Assembly (NCBI GenBank): GCA_963514095.1
Contig: OY741280.1
Coordinates: forward strand, 9,375,964 to 9,439,963
DNA from: Eutrigla gurnardus
Lineage: Eukaryota > Chordata > Actinopteri > Perciformes > Triglidae
Reading direction: 5' to 3'
Length of the DNA: 64,000 bases
Positions 50,206 through 61,633 of this stretch are shown piece by piece. The position numbers and the translations under genes were made by a program. A model generated the notes under the pieces. It did no database searches, was not told the origin of the DNA, and saw only the letters and a list, made by a program, of their open reading frames with translations. Positions within the stretch are counted from its first letter, which is position 1. The number at the start of each line of letters is the position of its first letter.

Positions 50206-50473
50206 TGGTGGTATTTTCTCCCTGTGGTTGGTTGGCTGACTAGTACCAAATGTAGCTTGCGGCAGGTTTGCCTGGTGACTAATGATGCCTGCCCAGCAAA
50301 ACAGAATGGAAAAACAACAACTTCCACAGTTAATAATAGACAAAAGGGCAAGTACTCAATGCTAGGAGCCACAGAGCAGGGCGTGCGTAATTTGTTCAAT
50401 TATCTAAAATATCTGAGGAGAGTGGCGGCCGTATCCTAGGGCAGCGCAAAAGACCATGATTAGGCCTGGTATA

Positions 50474-50475
<2 letters not shown>

Positions 50476-50539
<64 letters not shown>
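50476..50539. repeat. (GA)n microsatellite, about 32 units
   Basis: Perfect homopurine array, with triplex-forming potential. Confidence 0.98.
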
Positions 50540-50541
<2 letters not shown>

Positions 50542-51132
50542 GTGTACATGTGGATGAATGTGTGTGTTGTGTGCACTGATGACAGGATACTGGGTCTGAA
50601 TGGTCCTTTGATGCTGCGCACAATTATGCAGTTTACATACGAGTGAAGGCATCCTGTCTAATCATTTATTGCGATATTCATTTGGTTCAATTATCATTGT
50701 AGTATGTTAGCACTCGGCATTGAACGCCAGTGTTTTGGAGACGAGGACTGAGTTATAGAGCCAATCTGGTGACTACAGCAGATGCAGAAAATCAATAAAA
50801 TCTGCATTCTCATTACGCAGTGTCTGGTTTGAAAATACTCAAGATCAACAATTACATAGTATTTTTATAGAGGATGTTTCCCCCCTCATGCATGAACAGT
50901 AATTGATGAGTAAAAACTTTAAAAGGATAATTCCAGCTTATTAAAACGTCAGTCTTTTATTTGGCCATCATTCATGTTGTAATCAGATAATTGTTCCTTG
51001 TTTAACAGCTAACATAACTAGAACGTCACTGCAACTCTGCTACTGCCAAGTGTGCAGACAGATTGCAAGATTGTATGATGATATTGACGATATTCTTGAT
51101 GATCAAATGAAAAACAAAAGCAATACTTCAAT

Positions 51133-51135
<3 letters not shown>
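50540..51135. other. non-coding DNA, no feature seen
   Basis: Unique AT-rich sequence. Confidence 0.5.

Positions 51136-51181
<46 letters not shown>
51136..51181. repeat. (GA)n microsatellite, about 22 units
   Basis: Second GA array within 700 bp of the previous one. Confidence 0.97.
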
Positions 51182-51182
<1 letters not shown>

Positions 51183-51364
51183 GCACAGAAGTTGTGGTCT
51201 GGAGCAGGCTGCTCTCACTCAGCTTTCGTACTAAAAAGTACGAAAAGTAAAGCACGATAATTTTGTATGATTTCCTACGTATTACACAGAGCCGTAGTCA
51301 CGTAAACGATGCGCTTTATGCTGGTAGTTAGAGACCATCAGACCTAAACCTGACCATAGCCTTC

Positions 51365-51440
51365 GGGGGGTTTAGCTCAGGAGGTAGAGAGGCTTACCCG
51401 GCGACTGCAAGATTGCTGGTTTGATACCAGGCTCCTCCAA
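51365..51440 (+). mobile_element. tRNA-derived SINE head (5' fragment)
   Basis: GGGGGGTTTAGCTCAGGAGG gives a box A, and GGTTTGATACC lies at the box B position; it ends GGCTCCTCC. It is the same head as the complete SINE at 57308-57566. The tail is missing. Confidence 0.75.
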
Positions 51441-51443
51441 TTC

Positions 51444-51479
51444 TAACCCTAACCTTAGCTTTTACCCTAACCCTAACCA
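51444..51479 (+). repeat. short telomere-like (TAACCC) run
   Basis: Six TAACC(C/T) units, interrupted once by TTAGCTTT. Because it sits inside a likely mobile repeat, it need not mark an old chromosome end. Confidence 0.7.
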
Positions 51480-51655
51480 ACAAACGAAAGATCATATACA
51501 TTCACTGAAGGATTAATATGAGAACAAAATGCATATTTTTCGCTAGGAATGTCATCAAAACATACTTTAATGCCGAAACAGCTTTAAAATGCTGCATTAT
51601 GCTGCATTTTCCATTATGAATGAAAGGAATGGAAGCCATTTTTCACTGCAGGGAA

Positions 51656-51763
51656 TCGCGCATGCGCACTGGCGTCATTTTGATATTTGTAGGATAAAAC
51701 ACGAAAAAATTGCGCATGCCCACTGGTGTCATTTCAAAATTTGTAGGATAATACACAAAAAAA
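51656..51763 (+). repeat. two tandem 54-bp units with GCGCATGC
   Basis: Units 51656-51709 and 51710-51763 share CGCATG, ACTGG.GTCATTT, ATTTGTAGGATAA and AAAAAATTG. The peptide read across them is correspondingly duplicated (IAHAHW.HF.ICRI), but I do not regard it as coding. Confidence 0.8.
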
Positions 51764-51830
51764 TTGTACATAACTTTTCGTACGTTTCCATACGAAAATT
51801 CATAAGAATAAGTTGTCTGGAGATGCACAG

Positions 51831-52187
51831 GTTCTAATAATCCACAATGTATGGACATTATTTTACACAATTTATGACAGGTGTTGCATAATTCAATATT
51901 GTGTGGACATGTGAGGATGATAATCACAACAAACCAACATCCAGAAGGAAGACTCGAATCCTAAACTCCAGGCTGTGGGTTTATGTGCATTACGTGGCTA
52001 GCCGTTCTCTTTATTCGCCCAGAATACACTTAATGTGTAGCACAGCTTTGGACAAATGTAATGTTAACCAGTGGATAAATGGCAGCTGAAGAATATCTTT
52101 TCTAAAACAGCCAAACAATAATGTTAATTCACGCTGCCCTGTAGTAATATAAACCTTCCACGCTCTTTTTTTAATAGCATCTAAATG

Positions 52188-52190
<3 letters not shown>
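51831..52190. other. non-coding DNA, no feature seen
   Basis: AT-rich unique sequence up to the TA array. Confidence 0.5.

Positions 52191-52251
<61 letters not shown>
52191..52251. repeat. (TA)n microsatellite, about 30 units
   Basis: Perfect TA array, self-complementary and cruciform-prone. Confidence 0.98.
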
Positions 52252-52253
<2 letters not shown>

Positions 52254-52687
52254 CATTAAAATTCCTCTCATAACTTTTCAACATATTATTATTCAATACT
52301 TTCTCCTATCTTTGTAATGAAATGCAAAACCCAAGAGACATGGGCAAAGAATAATGTTATTAAATTATAAGGAAAATTTCCCAGCCCTTTTTTCACCTTA
52401 TCAACTGTTGAGGTGACCTAATCCCTTCCTCTTTCTTCTCTCTCCATCTCTCCCCCCCTCTCTCTCCCTCCGCCGCCGCCGCAATCTGTGGTGATATCCT
52501 TTTGTAGTCCACTCAGGGCCAAGTTCATATGCAGAGAGGTATCTGTCGGAGATAAGGTCTATGCGTTACTCTGACTGTGCAGAAGTGCAGAGATGCTGTA
52601 AGTAAAAATAATCAGGACACAACTCTGCAGAGCTGCACAGGCCGGGAAGAGAGATAGAGGGCAACCTGAAGGGAACTTCTGAGTTTG

Positions 52688-52689
<2 letters not shown>

Positions 52690-52752
<63 letters not shown>
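52690..52752. repeat. (CA)n microsatellite, about 31 units
   Basis: Perfect CA repeat. Confidence 0.98.
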
Positions 52753-52754
<2 letters not shown>

Positions 52755-55319
52755 TATACAAACAAGTACATGAGGAATGCTGTCTTTTTTTCTTCTGCTT
52801 TAGTATTTGATGAAGATCAGCTGCAAAATGTTTTATTTAGCAGAGCTCAATCTCAGAGGTCTTTTGATAACGGCACCACACAGGCCGACGGAGCAGTGCA
52901 GCAAAGGCAAGGTACACTGTAAGGGCGAGGAAGTCCAAACAGAGCAGACAGTCCGTGTTTAACCTGGAATAACCTTCCAGTGTTGAAAACACACTATGGT
53001 TTGGTCAAACTTCAAACCCACATTATACAGCCAGAATTTCAAGAGCATTTTAGGAGACTTTTTCTGCTGACTTATGATGAGTGAAGTCAAACCTGTAGCA
53101 GCTGCTTGCTGTCTCGGCAAACACTGTAGCAAAATCAAATCAAGAGGCCATAATATACGTGATGGCAACTCTTTGAGCGCAGAGACAGAAAGCACTATTA
53201 CCTTTGCATTTCATACCAGAGCTGAAGTATCTGAGTCAGGTAAATAATGATGCACGTATGGCTGCTATCTGGTGAAAGCCAAAAAACAGCAGCCAGCCCG
53301 CGATGATGAAACTTCCACACGCGTACTAATTGCCCAGTTAACTTCTAACAAATGTTATCCTTCAAAAGAGAACAGATCTTATGTTTAATTAATTTCTCGC
53401 TTGAAAAAAAAGTTCTCGAAACATAGTCATGTGACAAAATGAGTCGTGTCTGACTCATGTTCTTCACCACCGATGCTTGCTTGATGCAAAATGCATGCTG
53501 GGCTACACAAGTCAGCTCCCGAAGCATCCTCAACAAAACAGGGCAGGCCAAGAACACTTTGGTTATTTGAGCTGTACACGACAAAATGCAGACTTTGAAG
53601 TGTGACAGCATTGACATTTAAGAAGTCAACAGGAACAGACAAGAACGTAGACTTAAGGTGAAAAACAACGTTTTGAGATTCGGCTTTGATGTGTTCTTTC
53701 AAATGGATGTAAAAGAAAATATACATGTGGGTGTTTATTTCACCAACTTTGTGTATTTATGTCTGGATATTTCTTCTTCATCTTGCTATCTTTTCTTAAC
53801 TAAAAGATAGCATTAGATAATCCCTTATTTTCATATTTAGACATACCATTACAGAAAACTAGCAAGAAAAAAAAAGAACTCTCTTAAATCAACTGGTTAA
53901 GTTTCATGATGGTATTCGTTTTTAGAGGGTTGTTCATATATCATTCATAGCCTGATTTATTTAACATTTTGAAAAAAAAAATGTTAATGTATTTATTTGG
54001 ATGTTGCCTCTATTTACTGATTTATATAGAGGGATGTGAAGAGTTTTTAATCTGTCATTATCACATTTTTAGATTTCTGGAAATGTGCAACACTAAAAGC
54101 TATTTAATAAGATATTGCTTAATTTGCATATTTAAAAATGAAGTGAGAATAAGAAAGAATACATTATTAAATTAAGCAATCAACTGGGGAAGTTTCACAG
54201 TGACATCTATTAGTTAAAATGTTTACTCACTACCCTCTTAGCAATGGTAACACTTATGTTTAGGGTAAGCATAAACTGATACTACATTCACTCCTTGTAG
54301 ATTATATCTTCTCTACAAAGGCCTTGTTCAGATGACCAGCTCAAATCAGTTATTTTGGCATATTCAGATTATATCCAGATTCATTTTAGAAAGTAAATCT
54401 GCAAATCTGTTCCAAACCACGTTTTGAGTTTGAAATGCCATTCCAATCTCAATCAATGTCTACGAAGCGCTGGACGTTAAAATCAGATTTCAAAGTGTGG
54501 AATATGTGCTTTTCAGGCTGGTTTCAACATCAGCACAACCACATATTGACACCTACGCAGTTACCACAGCAACCAATGCAGATAGGTCAAGTGTGACCAC
54601 ATGCAGACAATGGTGTGGACAGTCGGTCGTGAAACGGGTCGCTACAGCTACAGCAGGTAATACCTGATGACTGACGGCGTGAAAACACCTCGAGCATATC
54701 CTGTGAATTTTAGGGCTCTTGAGTTCTGCTCAGCTCCGTATCTTCTGTGAGCCTGATGCGCACCTAATAAAAGCTTTATTTCCTTCATTGTTCTTGTTAT
54801 TCACCTCCCCACATAGCCACACTTTCTTGTGCTTTTTAATTACGTACATGTTGTCACCGTTCCAGAAATGACACACCGCCGCCGCCACCTGTAGAACGCA
54901 ACTGTGTTAGATAACCATTATACAACAGGTGCAGTTTCAGCCAAGCAGCCTGAATATCAAAAGACTATTTTCACTTGTTCTGCTCATTCCCATGAAACAC
55001 GAGCTGCAGTACGCCAAACGCTGTGGGAAATGGGACCTTCTTGGCAAATGTCCTGTCATTTATTCCAACAGTATGCATTTTAGTATAAATTAAACTCTTC
55101 AGACGTTGCATATAATTTAGTAACAGTTGCACAGAGGCCAAAATACCCATAAGGACTTGCTCTCCTGTGACTAAGCTAGGACTCATGCATAAGCATATCA
55201 CTGTTTGTGTAGCTTTACGCCCGCTCCCTTCTTTGTTTATGTGTGTGTTTGAGAGTGGGTCAGTGTTTCACAGCCAAGGGAATCACCATTATCCAAGCTG
55301 ACTTATTCAGGGACAAAAT
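52753..55319. other. non-coding DNA, no feature seen
   Basis: AT-rich. No gene, RNA or recognised repeat. Confidence 0.5.
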
Positions 55320-55320
55320 G

Positions 55321-55348
<28 letters not shown>
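55320..55348. repeat. (GT)n microsatellite
   Basis: Perfect GT repeat followed by an interrupted GC/GT tail. Confidence 0.95.
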
Positions 55349-55351
<3 letters not shown>

Positions 55352-55479
55352 GGCGCGTGTGCACCAAAGAGAGGCTGACATGGTGAGCGTGTCATTCTAC
55401 AGAGGGGCGACCTCATTCTGTCATAGTGCCAGAGCGCCTGCCTCACGAGCAACCCCGTCACCATGACTCACTCATGAAT

Positions 55480-55527
55480 AAACAAACACACAAACAAACA
55501 AACATATACACACACACACACACACAG
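55480..55527. repeat. (CAAA)n/(CA)n compound repeat
   Basis: AAACAAAC units followed by TATACACACACA. Confidence 0.9.
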
Positions 55528-57297
55528 CTCACTGTTGTGAGGGGTGAAACGACACTTTTTGGAGACAACATGAGCATTAATTCAACAAATGTGAACGTCT
55601 CCTCAACAGTGTACTATTTTGTACTCAGAATTACATGCCATCAGTACATCTAAGTGCCCAGACAAGTAACTGCATCACTACAACATGACAGTCAGGCTTT
55701 CATTTGTAAATGAAATGAAAATGACTGGATTGAGTGCTTTGAATAGCTGCACCTATTTTCATGTTCCAGGACACTTTTGAGGATGGCATTTGAAAAAAAC
55801 CTTGGCTCATCAGCTGCTAAAAGTTATTTTTGCTTTTTTTTTTCAAAGTCTGTCCTCATTTTCACGTGGCCAAGGTACACTGGACAAGGTTTTGGTTGCT
55901 AAAAGCCTTCTGACTTCCTAATAATGTGACTACATTGGAAGCGACAGGAGCAACCGTCTAGTGAAACACAAAGAGGGAGGACTTTAAATCTATTATTTTG
56001 ATAGTTTTGGCCATAATTCCAAGTTAAATGTACCTTGTGGAGTGTTTGACCAGCAGAACGGAGCAAAGGTTTTATGAGTAGGTCCCTGTTTTGTTTGTAT
56101 CGAGCACATACATATTGAGGAAGCTTATGCATGTGAGGGCAAACTTTCAAGCTAAAAACACCCTCAAAGATTTACACAGTGTTTTGAGACCAAATCTGAA
56201 TTCATAAACCAAACTCCACCCACTCCATCCACAAAATGAATCATTTGTGAAGGAACACCACAGCATTACTAAAATGATGTCAGATGGTGTAAGAGACATA
56301 GTCAGACAATGAGACAGCTTCTAGACCAATTCACTCGTTGCCCAAACATACAGTATGTGGAAGAGAAAATTAAGAAAATACCTGGTTCAACTTTCACTTA
56401 CCATATATATTACATATGTACATTATATATATACACATTATATATACATGCATACATATATACACTATACTTTAAATGAGGCATTATCACCAGCGTTTTG
56501 TGTGCTTTTAAAAAAAAATAGACATTGTACCTTAAAATAACACAATAATAATGAATCTTGATTATGTTCCTCACCTTGTCTGACTTTGTGGTGTCATCGT
56601 TCTTAACTGTTCATTTAGAAAAGCACAATTCCATAACCAAGAGAAATGTCTGCCAGAACTATGAATAACACGTTCTGATGAAAGGATATTGTCCTTCAAC
56701 TTTCAAACTGTGAGAGGTCAAAAAAGCTCTTTTGTAAAAGATATCAGCGATATAATGTGAAGTCATGTTTTCCTGCAGGGCTGTATGAAATATCAAATAT
56801 TTTCCTCAGCATGTTGGTTAAGACTTACTCCCCAGCTGACATCTGAACTCAAACAGCTAATCCACTTTAAAAGCACCCATTTAATAAAATCAAAAAGATC
56901 TTCAACTTCAGATTTTGAAAGTCTTTACAAGTCTTGAGTATTCATGTAATTAAGCTTCATCTATGGTACTGTGGTGACACAGACCTCCTTAATAGTGCTG
57001 CAGCAGAACGATTTACGTCAAACTAAGTGACTGCAACTTATCAATGGATGACATCTAAAAAGTTTAGTAATTCAAGTACTCCAACTGTAATTTAGTTTAA
57101 TTAAGATGTTTTTAATGTATGTAAATGCTGCATAATGTATGTAAATCTCCTTAAATAAAGCTTTTAACTTGTGTGAAGGAGGAAAAAATATTCTTCTTTT
57201 CGAATCAACCAACGATGTCATGAACTGCATCCATCTTAACGTCCTACCAGCTGCTGTAGTTTATTCTCTATTCTCACTTAAATGTAGGGACTACATT
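55528..57297. other. non-coding DNA, no feature seen
   Basis: Includes a TA/CA-rich stretch at 56400-56465. No gene or element ends recognised. Confidence 0.5.
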
Positions 57298-57307
57298 ACG
57301 ACATAGG

Positions 57308-57566
57308 TAAATGGTAAATGGCCTCATTTATATAGCACTTTTCTCCAAAGTGCTTTACAGGAATGACTGACATTCACCCATTCACTCACACATTCACACA
57401 CCGACGGCGGAGTCAACCACGCAGGGCGACAGCCAGCTCGTCAGGAGCAATTAGGGTGAGGCGTCTTGCTCAGGGACACCAGGCACTCAGCTAGGAGGAG
57501 CCAGGGATCGTACTGGCAATCTTGCAGTTGCCAGCCAAACGCTCTACCTCCTGAGCTAAACCCCCC
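57308..57566 (-). mobile_element. complete tRNA-derived SINE
   Basis: On minus it starts GGGGGGTTTAGCTCAGGAGG (box A region), has a box B-like AGTACGATCCC, then the teleost SINE body (CTGAGCAAGACGCC), and ends with AAGTGCTATATAAATGAGGC plus two GTAAATG-type tail units. It is flanked by a 10-bp target duplication with one mismatch (ACGACATAGG at 57298-57307, ACAACATAGG at 57567-57576). It is apparently intact, about 259 bp, and would be transcribed by RNA polymerase III and mobilised by a LINE. Confidence 0.88.
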
Positions 57567-57576
57567 ACAACATAGG

Positions 57577-59701
57577 GAAATACTAATTACAATTTCAAAA
57601 TTCAAGAAAACATCAATGTCTGTCAATGTCAAATTTCAGTGGTTTACATCTGTATGCGTTTATAAGAAAATAATCATATGTACACATGTTCACTTCTGTG
57701 CTATTTGAAATGTTCACCAATGTGCTGGTGAGACACTCAACTGCTGAATTCATTTCACAAACTATGGAGTCAGAATATCAAATCCAGTAGACAAACATGA
57801 ACAAACACGTATACAAATTGTATAATAATGGCAGATTATGACTCTTCATCACAGAGTTACTACAGGGAATAATAACACAGAGATTCCAGTTAATTAGTGT
57901 TGACGATTTCAGGGGGATATTTTCCTTCAAGACCACAATTTTAATTTGAAAATTGCACTCCAGTGAAGAAAAGCATCTATCTCAGATTCAGCTCAGATCC
58001 CAAAGAAAACAGTCACATTCAAGCTCTCTCTCAGCGTTCTTAACCTCAGGACCTCACAAGGAATTGTTTGAGCTCCCGACAACATTTGCAGACACAATGC
58101 CGTCTCTCAAAAACTAATAGCTCAGGTGAGGACAAGATGATGTATGACAGGATGCTCTGTGAACGCTGATAGTTACAGTTGCGAACGCATTTGAATTCAG
58201 CATGAAAAACAAGAGAATCAAACACTTGAATACCAATATACCAACCAACGGTTATATTCTACAATGCATCAATTATATACATAACCAAGGGAAATATATG
58301 ATAAGCAATATGCTTGCCATATTAAATTCATTACTAATACCTGTATGCATACAAATGACAATAATAAAGGCTAACTTAAAGTAAAATATAAATTATTATT
58401 ATCAACTCTGCTCAGTTAGTTTTCAAAGGAAATGTTTGGCTACTTCAAATTAATTTATAATGGTTAAAAAGGAATAGGCCACACAGAACGTCGGCTTCAG
58501 AGTTTTGAGGGTCAGGGCTGGATAAAGACAGAGACAGAATGGTAGCCCCGACCACAGTCCTCCTCAGATAGTAATATGATAGTTTTCCAAGCAAGTGAAG
58601 TTTGTGTACCTTGACTTAGGCATAAAGGGGTGGATGACTATCTTCTGAATGTTAGTAGAACATATTACACGTGTGTGAAAAGTGTGTGAAAAATTGTCCC
58701 ACACTGCTGCTTTAAGGACCTTTTTTGAGCAGATATAAGGCTCAGACCTTGGACAGCTCGTCTTCTGAAGGCTTCCACACACATACACAAATCGCACGAG
58801 AGATTTCACCACGCAAACAAGGTAACACCAATGCAGCAATCAGGACACCATAGATACCGTAGCATGTACAATTCAGACAGTACTGAAGCGGCAGTCACAG
58901 CAAGACTTTCTGCAGGAAGTGTTGATAGACATCAGGAAAGCAACAGCACTTCAGTGCAGGCGAGAGTTCCTGTCAATCCCCTCCCAGCAGGCTCAAACTG
59001 GGGCCATTTGAACATGAAGCATTAAGCAGCGTAATGGCTGTGACACAAAGAAGAGCCTAAAGCACTCAGTGAAACACCTCAGGGGTGTCTTCAGCCTCCC
59101 AGCTCCTCACAGCGTGGGCAGTTGGGAGGTGTTGTCCAAGATGGTTCACTTAAGAACTGATCCTCCCCATCTGCTCCTGCCTTCAGGGTGTCCAGCCTTG
59201 ACAAGAGAGTGATCCTTTTTTTTCCACTAGGATTATTAATCTTTCCTAGAGACCCTGCCTTGATGTTTCCTCCCCCAGATCACGGCTGCAGAGAGCACTG
59301 CCCACCGACTGGGGAGACCTGCCGAACGGAGTATCACACAAATATCTGACACTAATTTGAGAAATAAAGTTAACTTGGTCCTCTTTGTCAAGTGCAATGT
59401 TATCAGGTTAGTCCTCCATTGTATTATTTACAATCATACAAGAAGCACACAAAAAATGTGGTTGAGTAGGACTGGTGTTCTTACACTGTAGGGTTGAGTA
59501 ACAGTGACACCTCCACTTAGTATATGAAGCAATCGTGGCTTTAATGCAGATCAAATCCAATGGAATAAAGAGACAAATATACGACAGCTCTTTTATTGTC
59601 TTCATGCAAGCGATAACTTAAGTTGCCGCTGTATAAACGTGTCCATGATGATGTTCACAATGACCTTGCATATGACGCACATCATCTAGTGCATATAGGA
59701 A
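57577..59701. other. non-coding DNA, no feature seen
   Basis: AT-rich unique sequence. No coding support. Confidence 0.5.
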
Positions 59702-59805
59702 AGGCTGTGGCCCAGAGGTAGAGCAAGTCGTCCTCCAAGGGGAAGATCGGTGGTTTGAATCCCATGGGCAAGAGGTGATCCAAGACACTGAACCAACTCT
59801 CACGC
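59702..59805 (+). mobile_element. second tRNA-derived SINE, truncated
   Basis: GGCTGTGGCCCAGAGGTAGA (box A), GGTTTGAATCCC (box B) and then GATCCAAGACACTGAACC, which resembles the common fish SINE body. The sequence stops at the left end of transposon copy B. The head differs from the SINE at 57.3 kb, so it is a different subfamily. Confidence 0.7.
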
Positions 59806-59811
59806 GTCTCT

Positions 59812-60708
59812 ATGCTCACTATGAGACAATATGTGAGTTGTGTGTATGATCAGAAATGGTGGATAGGAAGTATCAGAGATGTTTCAGATGAAGATGAAGA
59901 TGTACTGGTTCAGTTCATGCACCCACATGGCCCTGCCAAGAGTTTCTACTGGCCAAGAAGAGAAGATGTGCAATGTCCCACTGCAGTAGAATTGCAAGGA
60001 TTGACGTTCCCTCTACAGAAACTGGGCGCATGTATGCCATAGTGTTGTCACGATACCAACATTTTGGTACCGGTACCAACATGTGTTTCGGTACTTTGAT
60101 ACTTTTTCAAATAAAAAGTGAACTAAAAAATGTCATTACTGACTTTATTTTAATAGAAAATCTTAGAACAATAACATATTAATCAGCAAATAAAATAAAA
60201 TACCACAAAGACAAGCTTTTCTAATGTACACAATTTTAAAAATGTGAAAATATAAATACAATAATATAAAATATAATAATATAAATAAACCAGATCTATT
60301 TTTTTTCTCCTCTCCGTACTCCTCTCTCTCTCTCCCTCTCTCTCCAACGTCTCTCTCTCCAAGTTTTGCTCCGTTTGTTGCTCCAGTCCACGCTGCTCGC
60401 TAACTTGCTTACTGTTTCCTCCGGCTTGCTTGCTTTTTCCTTTTATCTCCCCAAGCTGCGGCTCGCTCCTCGTCCTCTCAGCTGTAGTTACAACGCGGTG
60501 ACGTCATGCGGCGAGTTCACCGCGCTGTTGCGGGCGCTGCCGGCGGCGCTGCAAGTACCGGTCCCGTCCAAATGCAATATAGTACCGTTTTAAATGCTTC
60601 AGTACCCCGGTACCAAATTAGTACCGGTATACCGTGCAACCCTAGTATGCCATCAAAAAAGATGAGCACAACAGAGCAAAGATGTACATTAGACAATTTG
60701 TAAAGTGA
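59812..60708 (+). pseudogene. C-terminal fragment of a multicopy fish transposon-type protein (copy B)
   Basis: Same module as in copy A: YVSCVYDQKWWIGSI, DVSDEDEDVLVQFMHPHGP, SFYWPRRED. It is better preserved here, since the Trp pair (WW) and the frame through the HPHGP motif are intact. A one-base difference after REDVQC shifts the frame. The hAT-type insertion then falls inside the YAIKK segment, and the last codons (KKDEHN...RQFVK, TGA at 60706) follow after it. No N-terminal part exists upstream. Function of the parent family is not known to me. Confidence 0.65.
60040..60644. mobile_element. 605-bp non-autonomous hAT-type element
   Basis: The left end TAGTGTTGTCACGATACC and inverted right end TAGGGTTGCACGGTATACC form imperfect terminal repeats. 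An exact 8-bp target duplication, GTATGCCA, flanks it (60032-60039 and 60645-60652); 8 bp is the hAT signature. The interior has repeated GGTACCGGTACC-type palindromes near the ends, a pyrimidine-rich tract and a GC-rich stretch with GACGTCA. No transposase is encoded. Confidence 0.9.
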
Positions 60709-61590
60709 CTGACAAATGAATGAATGTGATGAAGGAAATGGATCTAAAAGATGAAAAATGTGTGATCCCTCATAGTGAGCATAGAGACAAACTGTTAATC
60801 AATATCAAACTTTGGAGACTTTTCTACTGTAATGTAAAATATTTAGACTCAAAATAAGATTATTATTTGATTTGGTTGTGTAATTTATATACTTAAAGTA
60901 TGACAAAATGTACAGTCTTCAATATAATGTTATGTTTGTTCATGGTTTAAGACATTAAAAGCTGCTTTCACCATGTTTAACTCACATTCAAGCACTTATT
61001 ACCTCTCTAACTACAACTGTGCTACATTTTAATGTTTTCATAAGGCTAAATTTATCAGTAGCATTTAGTCACATATACGTCTTTGGTAAATGGTAAAAAA
61101 ACAATTGAATTGCCCTGCTGTGATGTTTACTAGTAGAAACGCAGTACCTAAAACGGCCACAAAACCCCCACCAATATCAGGATTTTAAAAAATCACTGCG
61201 ACAAAATGAGGCAAAACACCCTCCCGATCTTTTAATATGATTTTAACAAGAATATGATCTTTCAAAAGAAGTAAGTTTGGACCTGATACTTGTTGTCAGT
61301 TTTTTGGAATATGACTCTGAAGTTGGGCAAAGATGTGTTTACTTCCATTTTTGAGCCTTAATATCTGTGAAACTAATCATCTAAGAGAAACCATATTTTT
61401 TTAGAATGTTTAAGCTAACACCAGAGATAGAGGCAGAAGTGATAGAAGTTTTCTTTATGCAAAAATGGGGGCTCAACAACTCTCTAAAATTGGCTATTTC
61501 CTTTCGACAAGCAACATTTTGGGAGGAGTTTAAGTACCATACCAGGTAATACTTGAGCTACACCCCTGACATGCCATGTCTGGAGGCTAT

Positions 61591-61633
61591 TCTAATTATA
61601 TTCCGATTCCCGAATTTTAATCCAACAGCCCTA
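61591..61633 (-). mobile_element. probable hAT-type end fragment
   Basis: On minus it reads TAGGGCTGTTGGATTAAAAT and continues with TTCGGGAATCGGAATATAAT, resembling a hAT terminus common in fish. It abuts the truncated right arm of copy B and may have caused the truncation. No partner end was found. Confidence 0.4.

Larger units (their letters stand above)
51220..51830. mobile_element. TACGAAA-ended repeat with SINE head and telomere-like run inside
   Basis: The ends are related inverted motifs: CTTTCGTACTAAAAAGTACG at 51222-51241 and TTTTCGTACGTTTCCATACG at 51775-51794. Between them lie a SINE head, CCCTAA-type sequence and a 54-bp tandem pair. I recall comparable arrangements (ACGAAA termini with CCTAACC text) as repetitive in fish. 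Boundaries and class are uncertain. Confidence 0.35.
59806..61590. mobile_element. long-inverted-repeat DNA transposon, copy B (left arm lost)
   Basis: Shares the coding core and right arm with copy A (31098-33379). The right arm 60770-61590 matches 32285 to about 33100 in the same direction. The core (59808-60788) is reversed relative to copy A and is bounded by the short inverted pair TCTCTATGCTCACTATGA / TCATAGTGAGCATAGAGA. There is no left arm, because a truncated SINE abuts the core, and no right terminus is present. The copy is split by a hAT-type insertion at 60040-60644. Confidence 0.7.

Noticed and set aside
51365..51440. Possible tRNA gene
   Set aside because: Box A and B are present but the cloverleaf is degenerate, and the same head occurs on a full SINE at 57.3 kb. 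The similar sequence at 59702 is rejected for the same reason.
51444..51479. Interstitial telomere marking a chromosome fusion
   Set aside because: The run is short, imperfect and embedded in mobile-repeat sequence.
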